Shown here: one piece after another, positions 35,529-45,822 of the stretch | Layout of the letters: the number at the start of each line of letters is the position of its first letter | Numbering within the stretch: position 1 is the first letter of the stretch | DNA from: Limnochorda sp. L945t | Lineage (GTDB): Bacteria; Bacillota; Limnochordia; Limnochordales; Geochordaceae | DNA length: 64,000 nucleotides | Assembly: GCF_035593305.1 (NCBI RefSeq) | Contig: NZ_CP141615.1 | Span: 3,249,550 to 3,313,549 of the forward strand | Direction of reading: 5' to 3' | Translations under genes and position numbers: made by a program | Notes under the pieces: generated by a model | Database searches by the model: none | Seen by the model: the letters and a program-made list of their open reading frames with translations, nothing else | What the model was told of the DNA's origin: nothing

Positions 35529-37295
35529 TTACACCCTGAATACTTCCACCGCCTTCACCATCTCCTGCGCCAGGCTCGCCAGGCTGCCGGCGGCGCTGCC
35601 GATATGCTCCATGGCCGACGACTGTTCCTCGGTGCTCGAGGCGATCTCCTCGGTCCCGGCCGCATTCTCCTGGCTGATGGCGGCGATCTCCTCGGCCGCC
35701 TTGACCGCTTGTTCGCTCGCCCCCGCAATTTGCTGGGCCGAGGCGCTTACCTCCTGGACTTGCTGAACCATCTGCTCCACCGCCCGCGCGATGGCCTCGA
35801 AGCTCTGGCCGGACGTCTCGATAGACTGAACCCCTTCGGCCACTGCGCTCTGCCCGGCCGCAGAGTTGCGAATCGCCCGGTCCACCTCCTGGCGGATCCC
35901 CCCGATGAGCGTGGCGATCTCCGAGGCCGCCTGGCGGGACTGTTCGGCCAGCTTCCTCACCTCCTCGGCCACCACCGCAAAGCCCCGGCCTTGCTCCCCG
36001 GCCCGGGCTGCTTCGATGGCTGCATTGAGCGCCAGCAGGTTGGTCTGTTCGGCGATGCCGGTGATCACGTCCACGATCTGCCCAATCCGCTGGGAGCGCT
36101 GGCCCAGGTCCTCGACGGCCTTGCCGGATTCGCCCACGGTGGACCGGATCTGGCTCATCTGCTGGAGCATGGCGGCCAGGGCGTTGCGCCCCTCCTTCGC
36201 CAGTTGGGCGGTCTGGGCGGTGCCTTCGGCGAGGCGCCGGGCGGTTTCGGCGAGCCGGTGCACCATCTCGCCGGTCTGCCGGGTGGCGCCCGCTGCCGTC
36301 GTGGCAGCTGCCGACTGGCGTTGGGTGCCTGCGGCCATCTGGTTCACCGTTGCCGCCACCTGTTGAATGGCCCGGCCCACTTGCTCAGAAGACCTGGCCA
36401 GCTCCTGGCTGGACGAGGCGACCTGTTGGGCTGCTCTTCGAGTCTCGCCGATGAGCCCCCTGAACGTGTGCACCAGATGGTTGAACGACGCAGCCGCCTC
36501 GCCCATCTCGTCAGAAGAGCGCACGGGCATCCGTTGCGTCAGGTCGGCCGCCTGCGCGGTGGTGCGCAGGCGGTCGCGGAGCAGGATGACGTGCGCTGCG
36601 ACAGAACGGCCTGCGAGCCAGACCACGAGGGAGGAGAGCAAGAGGCCGCCCACCAGCAGAAGCCACATGGCCTTCTCGCTCGCGGCGTGGTTGGCCTCAG
36701 CGCGTGCCACCTGGGCGCGCGTGGTCTCGTTGAACCGGTCCTCGAGCTGGTCGATCTGCGCGCGTGCGGGTTCGAGGATCTCCTGGCGAACCGAATCGGC
36801 CTCCCTGACGGCGTCTGCCGCGCTGAGGGCTCCACTTTCGTGCTGGGCGAGGATCTGGCTCGCTCGTTGCTTCCACTGCCCCACACCGGCCACGAAAGCG
36901 TCAATCCGGGCTTTGTCCTGCGGGTCGGCGAGCAATGCCCTGGCCTGGGTAGACCTCGAGAGGGCCTGGGTCGCGTTGTCCTCCACGTCCTTGCGCAGCG
37001 ACGGGTACTTCGGGTCGGCAGGCGAGCGGGCGAACAACTCGTTGAAGGCCGACAGAGCCTGGTAGAGGTCCCGGTCCGCCTGGAGGACGAGGTCAAGGGC
37101 AACGATCCGGCGAGTGCCGAGCAGCTCGAGCTCGGAGAAGACCTCCCGGGATGTCCTCACGCCGTTCAACCCGATCATCGCGGCCGCAACGGTTGGTATC
37201 AAGATGATGAACCCGAGCCGGACCTTGATCGACCAGTTGGTGGGATTCCACCGCGACACCTGCAGCGATCCCGCCTGCTCGACAGCCACTGGCAT
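35529..37295 (-). CDS. Methyl-accepting chemotaxis protein
   Basis: 588 residues. TM1 lies at about 24-44 ([20 protein letters not shown]), then a mostly helical sensory domain, TM2 at about 210-232 ([20 protein letters not shown]), a HAMP-like region and a long coiled-coil signalling domain. The hairpin tip [20 protein letters not shown] with [16 protein letters not shown] is the universal CheA/CheW-binding site. The C-terminus ([13 protein letters not shown]) has no NWETF-type CheR tether. It senses an unknown ligand and signals to a CheA kinase outside the window. The start ATG abuts a GGAGGG site, so the GTG at 37289 may be the real start. Confidence 0.93.
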   Translation of the reverse strand: MPVAVEQAGSLQVSRWNPTNWSIKVRLGFIILIPTVAAAMIGLNGVRTSREVFSELELLGTRRIVALDLVLQADRDLYQALSAFNELFARSPADPKYPSLRKDVEDNATQALSRSTQARALLADPQDKARIDAFVAGVGQWKQRASQILAQHESGALSAADAVREADSVRQEILEPARAQIDQLEDRFNETTRAQVARAEANHAASEKAMWLLLVGGLLLSSLVVWLAGRSVAAHVILLRDRLRTTAQAADLTQRMPVRSSDEMGEAAASFNHLVHTFRGLIGETRRAAQQVASSSQELARSSEQVGRAIQQVAATVNQMAAGTQRQSAAATTAAGATRQTGEMVHRLAETARRLAEGTAQTAQLAKEGRNALAAMLQQMSQIRSTVGESGKAVEDLGQRSQRIGQIVDVITGIAEQTNLLALNAAIEAARAGEQGRGFAVVAEEVRKLAEQSRQAASEIATLIGGIRQEVDRAIRNSAAGQSAVAEGVQSIETSGQSFEAIARAVEQMVQQVQEVSASAQQIAGASEQAVKAAEEIAAISQENAAGTEEIASSTEEQSSAMEHIGSAAGSLASLAQEMVKAVEVFRV

Positions 37296-37877
37296 CCCTC
37301 CTGGAGGGCACCATGGATACCGCTTTCATTGCCGCGCTACGCGAAGGCCCGTCCTCCCCTGAGGACGGTACTGGGGGCCGGAGCCGGTGCCCGGGCTGAG
37401 GGCCCGTGATACTGCGAAGGGCCGCCTCCGCCTGCGCCGCCAGCAGGGCCAGCCCGCCCCGTGGAGTCCGGAAGATCTTGGCTACCCACCGCATCGGCCG
37501 CCGTCACCCGGGACTTTATGCCCACGCGTGCGGGACCTGGGTCTCACGATCCTTTTGGCCCGCCCGCCGGTTGCCATCCCCGGCCGGGTCGACCACCGGA
37601 CGCACCACAGGACCGCACATGGCCCGGTCACTACCCGTCGGCCTGTGCCGATGCGCTTCGGGCGCATCTCATGAGGGCGGACAGGCTATGCATCCCGGGT
37701 CTACCCAAGATCTCGGAGGTCGGCGCCAACCTTGGGCAGGCGGACGCCCTTGCCGACGTCTTGACGGTGGTGACCAGCCTCCCCGTGCTGCTTGACGTCC
37801 TGCAGGGCAACCTAACAGCCTGGCGAATGACGCCTCGCTCGCCCACCACGGCACGGTTCGAGAGGTGAGTGGCCAAC
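37296..37877. other. Gene-poor interval upstream of the HXXEE gene
   Basis: About 580 bases. An open plus-strand frame ending at 37868 (GQADALADVLTVVTSLPVLL) could be a protein relic, but it matches nothing I know. No RNA or repeat recognised. Confidence 0.35.
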
Positions 37878-38261
37878 ATGGGGCGCGTCCTGGCCCTTTA
37901 CCTGCTCGCGGTGGCAGTTCAGGCGCTGCATGTGCTCGAGGAGTTTCGAACCGGGTTTCACCGCGCCTTTCCTGCGGCACTGGGGTTCAAGCCATGGTCG
38001 GATGAGTTTTTCCTCACCCTCAACCTCGTGGCGCTCTCCGTCTTCATCTCGAGCGCCGCCGCCTGGGGCGTGGGATGGAAGCCAGCTGTGGCCGTGATCT
38101 GGGCGTTCTCCGTTGCCATGCTCGGAAACGGCATCGTGCATCCCGTGCTCGCCGTCCGTCGGCGCGCCTACTTCCCCGGGATGTACACCGCACTGGCCCA
38201 CCTGGCGCTGGCCTTGCTGCTCCTACAGGCGCTCCTGCAGGGAGAAACGCACCCCTGGTAG
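37878..38261 (+). CDS. HXXEE domain membrane protein
   Basis: 127 residues with four hydrophobic segments. ALHVLEEFRTGF near the N-terminus is the HxxEE motif that names the family, and GNGIVHPVLA in the third segment supplies the second conserved His. The family is of unknown function; the conserved His/Glu set in membrane helices hints at metal binding or a membrane enzyme. ATG at 37878 follows GAGGTGAG by 6-7 nt. It stands alone between a chemoreceptor and chrA. Confidence 0.75.
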   Translation: MGRVLALYLLAVAVQALHVLEEFRTGFHRAFPAALGFKPWSDEFFLTLNLVALSVFISSAAAWGVGWKPAVAVIWAFSVAMLGNGIVHPVLAVRRRAYFPGMYTALAHLALALLLLQALLQGETHPW

Positions 38262-38456
38262 TCTCCGGCGAGCCGTCGCAGTACGGCCCATGTCGAGAGG
38301 CTTGCAGCGGCTCCTCTCCCGTCGCTCGAAGGCCCGGTGCGCAGCGAGCGCCAGGACGGCGTAGACGCCCGGTACCGCACTGAGCCGGGACGCCGAGGGC
38401 CAGGCTCCGCTGGAGGAGGGGCCAGGGTGGCATGGCGGGGAACGGTGCCGGCCCCC

Positions 38457-39701
38457 TCAATGCCCCAGCATGCGTGTCAGCACGCCCAACAGGGCGCCGC
38501 CCGCGATCAGCCAGGCCGAGTTGAGGCGAAAGCGGGCCAAGGCGACCAGGGCCGCAGCCGCGACGGCCACGGTCAACGGGTCGACCAGAGCCGTCCCGGC
38601 CAGCTGCAGGGTGACCCCGGCCATCAAGGCGAGGGACGCTGCGTTGACCCCGTCCAGGACGGCCGAGGTCCACCAAGAGCGCCGGAGCCAGACCCCAAGG
38701 GGGTGCACAGCCGCCACGAAGAGAAACGACGGGAGGAAGATGGCTACGGTCGCCAGGATCGCTCCCGCCAGGCCTCCCAGGATGTAGCCCACGAAGGTGG
38801 CCGTGGTGAAGACAGGGCCCGGGGTGAACTGGCCCACCGCGATTGCGTCCAGAAGCTGGCGATCGGTCAGCCAGCCCAACCGTTCTACCAGGTCCCGGCG
38901 CAGGAAGGCGAGCAGGACGTAGCCGCTCCCGTAGAGGACGGCGCCCACTTTCAGGAAGACCCCGAGCAGCCCCGGTAGGGTAAGAGGAGCCGCAGTTGCC
39001 GCCACTCCACCCCCGCCCGCTGCCGCCTGGGCGCTGCTTAACCCCAGTCCTGCCGCGACGGGAGACCCCCCGATAGAACGGAGGGCGACGGGACGCCCGC
39101 GGGGAGGCCGCTCCCAGAGCCTCTTGGCCAGGGCATAGGCAACCCCGCCGCCGAAGAGCAGCACCAGCTCATGGACGCCCAGCAAGTACAGCGCCAGCAC
39201 CAGCGCAGCCCACCCAGCGGCCAGCGGAGTGTCCAACGCCGTCCGGCCAAGCCCGAGCAGCGCCTGGAGCACGATAGCGATGATGACGGGTTTGATACCG
39301 TACAGCACCCAGTCAGCTTGAGGCGTGGAGCCGTAGGCGACATAGGCGGCCGCCAGGGCGCCCACCATGAGGGCGGCAGGCAGGATGAAGCTCAGGCCAG
39401 CCACCACCAGCCCCGGCCAGCCCGCGCGCAGGTAGCCCAGATGGATGGCCATCTCCGTGGAGTTGGGACCGGGGATGAGGTTGGTGAGGCCGATGAGGTC
39501 GACGAAGCGCTGCTCCGGGAGCCATTTGCGCCGCTGCACCACTTCTTCGCGCATCATGGCGATGTGGGCGGCCGGGCCACCGAAGGCGATGGTCCCGAGC
39601 TTCAGGAATACCCGTGCAACTTCGGCAAGCGATCCGGCAGCCGCCCCGGCAGAGCGTGATGCGGCCGGTTCGCGGTCGGGTGGCATCGCGGGCCCGTTCA
39701 T
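38457..39701 (-). CDS. chrA: Chromate efflux transporter (ChrA, CHR family)
   Basis: 414 residues in two homologous halves, each about six spans. The first half begins VFLKLGTIAFGGPAAHIAMM with RRKWLPEQRFVDLIGLTNLI; the second begins GVFLKVGAVLYGSGYVLLAF with ERLGWLTDRQLLDAIAVGQF and TPGPVFTTATFVGYI. These repeated GG(P/Y)..h and 'PGP' motifs define long-chain CHR transporters, which export chromate by proton antiport. The ATG has a GGAGG site 13 nt upstream. No chrB regulator is adjacent. Confidence 0.93.
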   Translation of the reverse strand: MNGPAMPPDREPAASRSAGAAAGSLAEVARVFLKLGTIAFGGPAAHIAMMREEVVQRRKWLPEQRFVDLIGLTNLIPGPNSTEMAIHLGYLRAGWPGLVVAGLSFILPAALMVGALAAAYVAYGSTPQADWVLYGIKPVIIAIVLQALLGLGRTALDTPLAAGWAALVLALYLLGVHELVLLFGGGVAYALAKRLWERPPRGRPVALRSIGGSPVAAGLGLSSAQAAAGGGGVAATAAPLTLPGLLGVFLKVGAVLYGSGYVLLAFLRRDLVERLGWLTDRQLLDAIAVGQFTPGPVFTTATFVGYILGGLAGAILATVAIFLPSFLFVAAVHPLGVWLRRSWWTSAVLDGVNAASLALMAGVTLQLAGTALVDPLTVAVAAAALVALARFRLNSAWLIAGGALLGVLTRMLGH

Positions 39702-39772
39702 GGAGTGCTGGTCGCCTCCTTGCCCTCGTGCGCGTGTTCAACGCGCGTGTTCAAGTTGGGGCAGAGAGCGGT

Positions 39773-40369
39773 TCATGGCGCCGGCGACTCCTTACCGGTG
39801 AGTACTGGTGCGACACGTGCGGTCGGCAGGCGTACCGTTCCAAGGATCAGCCACGGCTCGATGAGCACATGGATGAGGGCATGGGTGAGCCCCACCGGCG
39901 TAAGGCTCCGCCGGCCGGCGAGGTAGAGGGCGGCCAGCACCGTTCCCAGGACGAACGTGAGGATGATCCAGCTCAGTTCCGTTGCGTGACCGCCGAAGAT
40001 CGGCGAGGCGAGGGTCATGGCGGAGTAGAGCATGGCGACGAGGATGCCGGCCACGATGGGACGCTTCGGTGCCGGCCGTCCCCACACGAGGTCGGCAAGC
40101 GAACGCCCCGCGTGCTGGAGCCGTGCGAGCGGCGACACCAGGACGGCGAGCTCCGCGAGGAGGAATCCGCCAAGCAGGACTGCGGTCTTGCCGCGCAGGT
40201 CGAGCGGCGCCGCGATTCGCAGTGCGAGCGGGAACAACAGGGCGAGCAGCAGGTTGTACAAGACGGTGGGTCCCATGCCGGCGACCCAGGCAAGTCCCCT
40301 TGACCGTCTCCGAACAGGTCTCGGGCGCGGGTGCCGAGCGGCTCCGGGGCCCGACCAGCTCTGGAGCAT
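39773..40369 (-). CDS. CPBP-like membrane protein lacking the catalytic EExxR motif
   Basis: 198 residues with about five spans. The C-terminal part (ALYLAGRRSLTPVGLTHALI) matches the last conserved His-containing motif of CPBP (CAAX protease/bacteriocin-processing) membrane proteins, and the N-terminal layout fits. The expected EExxxR pair, which should precede it by 40-60 residues, is absent: the stretch GHATELSWIILTFVLG has no such motif. So it is either an internally deleted copy or a non-proteolytic relative. ATG at 40369 has GGAGGG 9 nt upstream. Divergent function unknown. Confidence 0.5.
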   Translation of the reverse strand: MLQSWSGPGAARHPRPRPVRRRSRGLAWVAGMGPTVLYNLLLALLFPLALRIAAPLDLRGKTAVLLGGFLLAELAVLVSPLARLQHAGRSLADLVWGRPAPKRPIVAGILVAMLYSAMTLASPIFGGHATELSWIILTFVLGTVLAALYLAGRRSLTPVGLTHALIHVLIEPWLILGTVRLPTARVAPVLTGKESPAP

Positions 40370-40867
40370 GTCTCATCCCTCCGTGACAAGCTTGGCATCC
40401 GTAGAAGTATACGCAAGGGCATGACTTCGGCGGGCCCCCGCGGGGTGTCCGCACACACCCGGAACCTGAGCCGATAGCTCAGCCGCCTCGATGAAGGGCC
40501 TGACCAACCTCAGAGCCGCAAACGTAGGGCAACCGGCTGTTCGTTCGGGGTCGCGAAGAGGCCTTTCCGCCCGGCACGACAAAGCCTTTCAGGCCGGCCG
40601 TGCGTGGCTGGCACGTAACTGCTCTGGATGGCACGGAGGTACTGCGGACCGAAGCTCTCGCTGCGCTGGGGCAACGTGGGGATGGAGCGTAAGCGTGGAC
40701 CCGCTCCCTGAGTCCACTTGGGCTCGCCCCACGGACCGCGGTGGTGACGAACGGTCATCTCCGAAGCCGGGCGAGAAACACCCAATGGGCCTTGGTGGGG
40801 CCGTGGAGCCGCATCACAGGTGTGAGACGCAGCTCCCCGGCCCCGGAGCACGGTCTGCGAGACTCCA
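40370..40867. other. Interval without a gene
   Basis: About 500 bases between the CPBP-like gene and the second chemoreceptor. I see no supportable coding region, RNA or repeat. Confidence 0.4.
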
Positions 40868-42583
40868 CTAGACCTTGAAGACCTCCACGGCTTTCATGAG
40901 TTGCTCGGCCATGTTGGCCAGGCTGGCAGCGGAACTGGCGATCTCCTGAACTGCCGAAGACTGCTCCTCCGTGCTGGAGGCCACCTCTTCGGCTGCGGCC
41001 GCATTCTCCTCCGTAATGGCAGCGATCTCGTCGACGGCCTTGACGACCTGCTCGCTGGACGCCGCCATCTGCTGGGCAGCAGCGCTGACTTCCTCGATTT
41101 GGCGAACCATCTGCTCGACGGCTTGAGCAATGGCTTCGAAGGTTTGGCCCGAAGCTGCGACCGCCTGCACGCCCTCTGTCACCGCACCGGAGCCGGCCTC
41201 TGTGTTGCGAACCGCCCGATCGACCTCCTGCCGGATTTCGGCGATGAGCGCGGCGATCTCGGATGCCGCCTGGCGCGATTGCTCGGCCAGCTTCCGCACC
41301 TCTTCGGCCACCACGGCAAAGCCGCGACCCTGGTCACCGGCTCTCGCCGCCTCGATGGCGGCGTTGAGCGCGAGCAAGTTGGTTTGCTCCGCTATCCCCG
41401 TGATCACGTCGACGATCTGCCCGATCCGCTGGGAGCGCTGGCCAAGGTCCTGCACGGCATGGCCCGACTCGCCCACGGTCCTTTGAATTTGGTCCATCCG
41501 TTGAGTGATGGCGCCCAGGGCGACGCGGCCGTCTTGCGCGAGCTTGGCCGCTTGGTCGGCCGCTTCACCCATCCGCTGGGTGGCCTGGGCGACCCGGCGT
41601 ACCATTTCGCCCATCTGCCGGGCGCTTTCCGACGTGGAGCTGGCAGCGACCGACTGGCGCTGGCTACCCTTGGCCACCTGATCCACGGTCTCGGCCACCT
41701 GCTGTACAGCCTTGCCCACCTCCTCGGAGGAACTGGCCAGCTCTTCCGAGGACGAGGCCACCTGCTCGGCGCTTTGCCGTACGGTGTGGATCAAGCGCCG
41801 GAGCCCGTCGGACGCCTGTGCGAGAGCCCGGGCTGCCAGGCCGACCTCGTCATGGCTGTTGTGCTCGACCCGGTGGGTCAGGTCGCCTTCGGCCAACCTC
41901 TGAGCACCACTGACCATCAAGTGTAGAGGGCCGGTGATCATCCGGGCGATGACCATGCTGAGGGTAAAGCCCAGCAAGGCGCCCGCCGCGATGACGGCAA
42001 TCAGGGAGAGGCGGGTGCTCGCATAAAGCTGTTGGTTGGTTACATGCGTTGCCTTGGCCATCTTCACGTTGATGTCCACGAGTTCTTCGATATCCTGGTT
42101 GAGCTGCTGGCGGACAGGAGCTACTTGCTGGTTCAACACTTCGTTGATCCGTGTCACACCCGGATTGGCTCGGCTGACTGTCAGGAATGTGTTGACCGCC
42201 TGCATGTAGTTTCGCCAGGTTGCCTGCACCCGGGTAATGACCCGACGCTCGTCTTCGAGAACGATGGTAGGCATGTAAGCCTCGATCGCCTGGCCGAAAT
42301 CCGTCTCATAGCGGCGGATGTTCGCCTCGATAGCCTCCTTGTCGGGGACAGTCTCGGCCAGCGCATGGTTAGATACTTCGACGGCAATGCGCCGAGCCGC
42401 CCGCTCCGCGTCCGCGGCGGCCTGAATGCTGAGGACGTTTCCTTGGTACATCTTCTCAATGGCTCGATCCATCTTGCTGAGACTGTAGATCGACCAAATG
42501 CCCAGAACGACCATGATCAAAACGTTGAGGAAGGCGAGCAGGCTCAGCTTTGTCGAGATTCTTAGGTTTCGGACGGCATTCAC
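40868..42583 (-). CDS. Methyl-accepting chemotaxis protein with 4HB sensor
   Basis: 571 residues. TM1 ([19 protein letters not shown], about 13-32), a four-helix-bundle sensor of the 4HB_MCP type ([20 protein letters not shown]), TM2 at about 190-213, a HAMP domain ([20 protein letters not shown]) and the signalling coiled coil with [20 protein letters not shown] at its tip. The signalling half is nearly identical in sequence to that of the other receptor here, so the two share the same CheA/CheW array but differ in sensor. A GGAGG site precedes the ATG. It is downstream of cheW on the same strand (85-nt gap) and probably cotranscribed. Confidence 0.93.
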   Translation of the reverse strand: MNAVRNLRISTKLSLLAFLNVLIMVVLGIWSIYSLSKMDRAIEKMYQGNVLSIQAAADAERAARRIAVEVSNHALAETVPDKEAIEANIRRYETDFGQAIEAYMPTIVLEDERRVITRVQATWRNYMQAVNTFLTVSRANPGVTRINEVLNQQVAPVRQQLNQDIEELVDINVKMAKATHVTNQQLYASTRLSLIAVIAAGALLGFTLSMVIARMITGPLHLMVSGAQRLAEGDLTHRVEHNSHDEVGLAARALAQASDGLRRLIHTVRQSAEQVASSSEELASSSEEVGKAVQQVAETVDQVAKGSQRQSVAASSTSESARQMGEMVRRVAQATQRMGEAADQAAKLAQDGRVALGAITQRMDQIQRTVGESGHAVQDLGQRSQRIGQIVDVITGIAEQTNLLALNAAIEAARAGDQGRGFAVVAEEVRKLAEQSRQAASEIAALIAEIRQEVDRAVRNTEAGSGAVTEGVQAVAASGQTFEAIAQAVEQMVRQIEEVSAAAQQMAASSEQVVKAVDEIAAITEENAAAAEEVASSTEEQSSAVQEIASSAASLANMAEQLMKAVEVFKV

Positions 42584-42668
42584 TTGGGTGTTGCCTCCTT
42601 ACGACGCGAGATGCCCGGACGAAGAGAAGCGCCGGGAGATGGCCCCGGCACGACAGCCAGGGGTCGTG

Positions 42669-43190
42669 CTAGCCGGCCGGAGGAGCTGGAACCTCGCTCT
42701 CCGACGTGTTGCCGGTCTTCAGTGGTTTCAGAGGCTGTCGTTCCTTCGCCTGGAGCAGCTGCTCCAGGTCGAGCAGGATTACGAGCCGCTGATCCAGCTT
42801 GGCGACGCCCTGCAAGAACTCCACGTCCACCCCGACCGTCAACTCATGGGGTGGCTCCAACGTCTCTGCAGGCACCCGGAGTACCTCCGACACGGCGTCT
42901 ACCACCAACCCCAGTGTGCGGCCGGCCACCTCCACCACCATGATTCGCGTGTCCCGCGTAGCCTGCGTCCAAGGCAGGCCAAAGCGGCGGCGCAGGTCCA
43001 TGACCGGAATCACGTGCCCCCGCAAGTTCAAGATGCCTTCCACGAAGGTCGGGGCTCCTGGCACGCGGGTGATGGGTTGCAGGGCGATGATCTCCCGAAC
43101 GGTGACAATGTCTACCCCGTATGTCTCGTTTCCCAGCTTGAAGACTACAAGCTGTAACTCGCCCCGGCGGGTTACACCACGGGACTCCAT
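42669..43190 (-). CDS. cheW: Chemotaxis coupling protein CheW
   Basis: 173 residues: a complete CheW domain (LQLVVFKLGNETYGVDIVTV, REIIALQPITRVPGAPTFVE, then ILNLRGHVIPVMDLRRRFGL and a final VILLDLEQLL). CheW links chemoreceptors to CheA in the polar array. A 15-residue Pro/Glu-rich tail follows. It is the first gene of a cheW-receptor unit; no cheA, cheY or cheR lies in the window. Confidence 0.93.
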   Translation of the reverse strand: MESRGVTRRGELQLVVFKLGNETYGVDIVTVREIIALQPITRVPGAPTFVEGILNLRGHVIPVMDLRRRFGLPWTQATRDTRIMVVEVAGRTLGLVVDAVSEVLRVPAETLEPPHELTVGVDVEFLQGVAKLDQRLVILLDLEQLLQAKERQPLKPLKTGNTSESEVPAPPAG

Positions 43191-43880
43191 GACACGCCCC
43201 CTCGTCTGTACCAGCTCAACTCTCGCTTGCCGCCCGCTCCCGCCGGCCTAGTGATGCGGGCCGTGTGCAGGCGTCCCCGCCCTGGTCGGGTTCAGGCAGG
43301 CGGCCAGGTACCGGTCCTCGTTCGTCTGAAGATAGGACGCCTGTGAGGGGGGGACCAGCGGGGGATCGCGGCTTGTCCGCTTGGGCAGGCGTACCCGGCT
43401 CCAAGCGTTTGTGACGGAGACGAGAGGGAAGACCCGAGACGGGCAGCGGGCCCCACGGAGAGCTGCAGGGGTCGGGAAGTTACACCACGAGAGGGCTGAT
43501 ATGTACCAACTCCAGGGAACGCAGGCCGGAGGTGTTAGGCGATGGGAGCTAGGACCTTCGCCCCCCCCCCCCCCCCCCCGAACGCGCGTGCGCAGCTTGT
43601 TAACCAGCGCCCTCGATCCTCGACTTCGCTCCTACTCCCCCACACCGGACCCACGGCGCTCCACCGCCCTGCCACGGACTGATCGCGAGGTACTTCCAAC
43701 AGTTGGCATCGACCCGCTTCCCGTTCACCTTTAGGCCCTTCCTCCCATGACCTCCGGTTCCCTCATGAGGCCGGCCGGACCATCAACCCTGCCACGTGCT
43801 GGCAATCTTCCCGGTGATGAACGTCCTCCCGCTACCGGGGCCCCACGGACACGCACGCCACCCCTGTTGACCAGAGCCCA
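43191..43880. other. Intergenic region with a 19-base poly-C tract
   Basis: Nearly 700 bases before the repeat cassette. 43561-43579 is an uninterrupted run of 19 C. An open plus-strand frame crosses it (Pro run) but is unlike any known protein. Otherwise nothing supportable. Confidence 0.45.
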
Positions 43881-43995
43881 TTGACCTCACGACAGCAACT
43901 ACAGATCATTAGCGATAGCAGAACCTGGAGACAGGAGGAAACTCCTCGTCGCCGAGCCGGGCTGCGTCCAGCCGGGCGTCCGCGAGCCCGGCGAG
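43881..43995 (+). repeat. Promoter-leader repeat cassette, copy 1 (mutated -10)
   Basis: Matches 53600-53714 at 113 of 115 positions, with weaker similarity for about 25 nt further upstream. It holds TTGACC (43881-43886), 17 nt, then GATCAT (43904-43909), where copy 2 has TATCAT. The transcribed part contains AGGAG-GAAA-CTCCT and GGCTG-CGTC-CAGCC hairpins; the second difference lies in the loop of the latter. No gene follows on the plus strand; an IS110-family element lies just beyond. Confidence 0.85.
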
Positions 43996-44156
43996 ACGTA
44001 CGGTGTGAGTGTCAAGCGGGAATGGGTGTTCGGTGTACCTTGACAGGCGAATAACGTCCGTGGCCCCCGGAGGTGCTTGCGCGCGTCGGGAGCGGTTCAT
44101 GCAGCGGGCTTGTGGCCGGCCGGAGAACGTTATCGGGGTGGCCGGCGGAGCCCCGG

Positions 44157-45401
44157 TCAGGCGGAGCGGGCCTCCTTTCGGGTTCCGGTATAGGCCTGTC
44201 CCGTGCGCAGCAGAGCATAGACAAGCCGGACCAACTTCCGCGCGGTCAGCACGATGGCTCGCTTGTGATGGTGCCGGGTGGCTTCCCGGAACTTGCGCTC
44301 GCAAAAGGCCTGGTATTCGGGCGCGTACCTCCGCACGCTGTTAGCTGCCTCCACCAAGTAGTAGCGCAAGTAGGGGTTGCCGGTACGGCTCAAGGGCTTA
44401 TCTTCCCCTTCGAACTCGCCCGAGGCATGCTCCCGCCAGGTGAGGCCGGCGAACTTGGCGACGGCGTCGTCGTTGGGGAAGTTGCGCACGTCCCCGATCT
44501 CGGCCAGGATGCCGGCCCCAAAGACCGGCCCGATGCCTGGGACGGAGAGAAGCGGGCAGGTAACGCCGTGCATCTCCCGTTCGATGGCCCGGGAGGTCTG
44601 CCGGATCTCCCGCTCCAGGTCCCGGATGATTTGGAGCGTGGAGGCGAGGATGCGGTTGACCGGGTCCTGTAAGCGTTCGGGCAGCCGGTAGGAGTGTTTG
44701 GCGGCCGCTTGGAGGGCTTTGGCGACGTCGTAGGGGTTGTAGAACTTGTTGCGGCTCTTGTCCACGAGAAACCGGGCCAGCTCGTCCAGGGACGCGGCGG
44801 CCAGCTCTTCGGCCGAGGGGTAGGCCAGGATCAGCTCCCGGCCGGCGGCTCCCAGGGGGTCGGAGATGGGGCAGGCCTGCACCAGGCGGCTGCATTTGAG
44901 GAAGAGGTAGCCCAGAAAGTAGTTCTTGTGGCGCACGAGCTGCTTGACGAGAAAGTAGCGGTGCCGGGTCAGGCGCTGCAGGGGGAGATACCGGTCGTCG
45001 TAAGCAAACGGCCGCGGCAGCCGCCCGATGCGGACCCGGTCGGCCAGCACGTAGGCGTCGACCCAGTCGGTCTTGGGCAGGTCGGGGTAGGTCTTCTTGT
45101 ACGCGTCGATGGTGCGGGCATTGAAGAGGTAGACCTCGGGAGCGAAGGGTTCAAGCTCCGGCGCTTTGGTGAGGTAGAGGGCCAGATGCCAGCCGTAGAA
45201 GCTCGTGGCCTCCAGGCCGAAGCGGACGTGCGGGATGGCGTGGCGGGTGAGCAACCGGCAGGTTTGGGCCACCAGACTGACGGCGTCGCCGGCATCGTTG
45301 GCAAAGGCCAGGCGGCCATGATCGGCCTCGGTGTCGTCGACAAAGCGCGCGCGGTTTTGCTTGAGGGCCACGTCGATCCCGACGCACAGCCGTTGGGCCA
45401 T
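44157..45401 (-). mobile_element. IS110-family transposase (intact)
   Basis: 414 residues. The N-terminal DEDD domain has CVGIDVALKQNRARFVDD, GLEATSFYGWHLALYL and KTDWVDAYVLADRV, with the acidic residues typical of this RuvC-like recombinase; the C-terminal Transposase_20 domain has LLSVPGIGPVFGAGILAEIG and TGNPYLRYYLVEAANSV with the catalytic Ser region. No stop or frameshift is seen, so the element may be active. ATG at 45401 has AAAGGAGGT 9-10 nt upstream. IS110 elements lack inverted ends and are guided by a bridge RNA encoded in a non-coding end; the 400-base non-coding region upstream of this gene is the place to look. Confidence 0.93.
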
Positions 45402-45822
45402 GGACGCAAGACCTCCTTTCGAGGAAAGGTGGCCAAGGTTTGGGGCCCCAGTCGCCCGGGCGTCAAGCCGCAGCCTTGCCAGCATCAGCCCTGTTTCCCG
45501 GGCTCGCGGAGGTACCCGGGCTGCTGCACCCGGTCGAGCCGGGGAACGGGCAGCGTACGGGTCAGCGGTCTTCCGCTCGGCGTGGGGCGTGCAGTCTCTC
45601 GAAGCGGTTAGTGGCCCCAAGGGGGAGCAGCACCGCCCCAAAACCTGGCTTGCGCCAGGCTTCGACTGGGACGCCCCAAATACTTGCTCAGTTATCCACA
45701 GGGCTGTGGACAGAGGGCCGCGCGCCGGGGCGGCAGGGAGCCGGATCGCGGGAGCGATCCGCTGCCTCTACCGGTCGCGGGGGATCTGTCCGGGAACAAA
45801 CATACAAGGGGGATGGTGTAAC
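45402..45822. other. Non-coding region upstream of the IS110 transposase; candidate bridge-RNA end
   Basis: About 420 bases with no gene. It includes strong small hairpins: CCTGGC-TTGC-GCCAGG (45644-45659) and TCCACAG-GG-CTGTGGA (45695-45710). In IS110-group elements the bridge RNA is transcribed from the non-coding end next to the transposase start, so part of this region (roughly 45402-45700) is a candidate. The exact IS end cannot be fixed from one copy. Confidence 0.4.

Noticed and set aside
37461..37868. Open plus-strand frame of 135 codons before the HXXEE gene
   Set aside because: The first half is typical shifted-frame composition and no motif is recognisable; no ribosome site at the start.
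43381..43734. Open frame running through the poly-C tract
   Set aside because: Low-complexity Pro/Arg product with no known relative; the tract would make the frame unstable.
45692..45700. Perfect DnaA-box sequence TTATCCACA
   Set aside because: It is a single copy embedded in a 7-bp hairpin, with no AT-rich element, further boxes or dnaA/dnaN nearby, so it does not support an origin.
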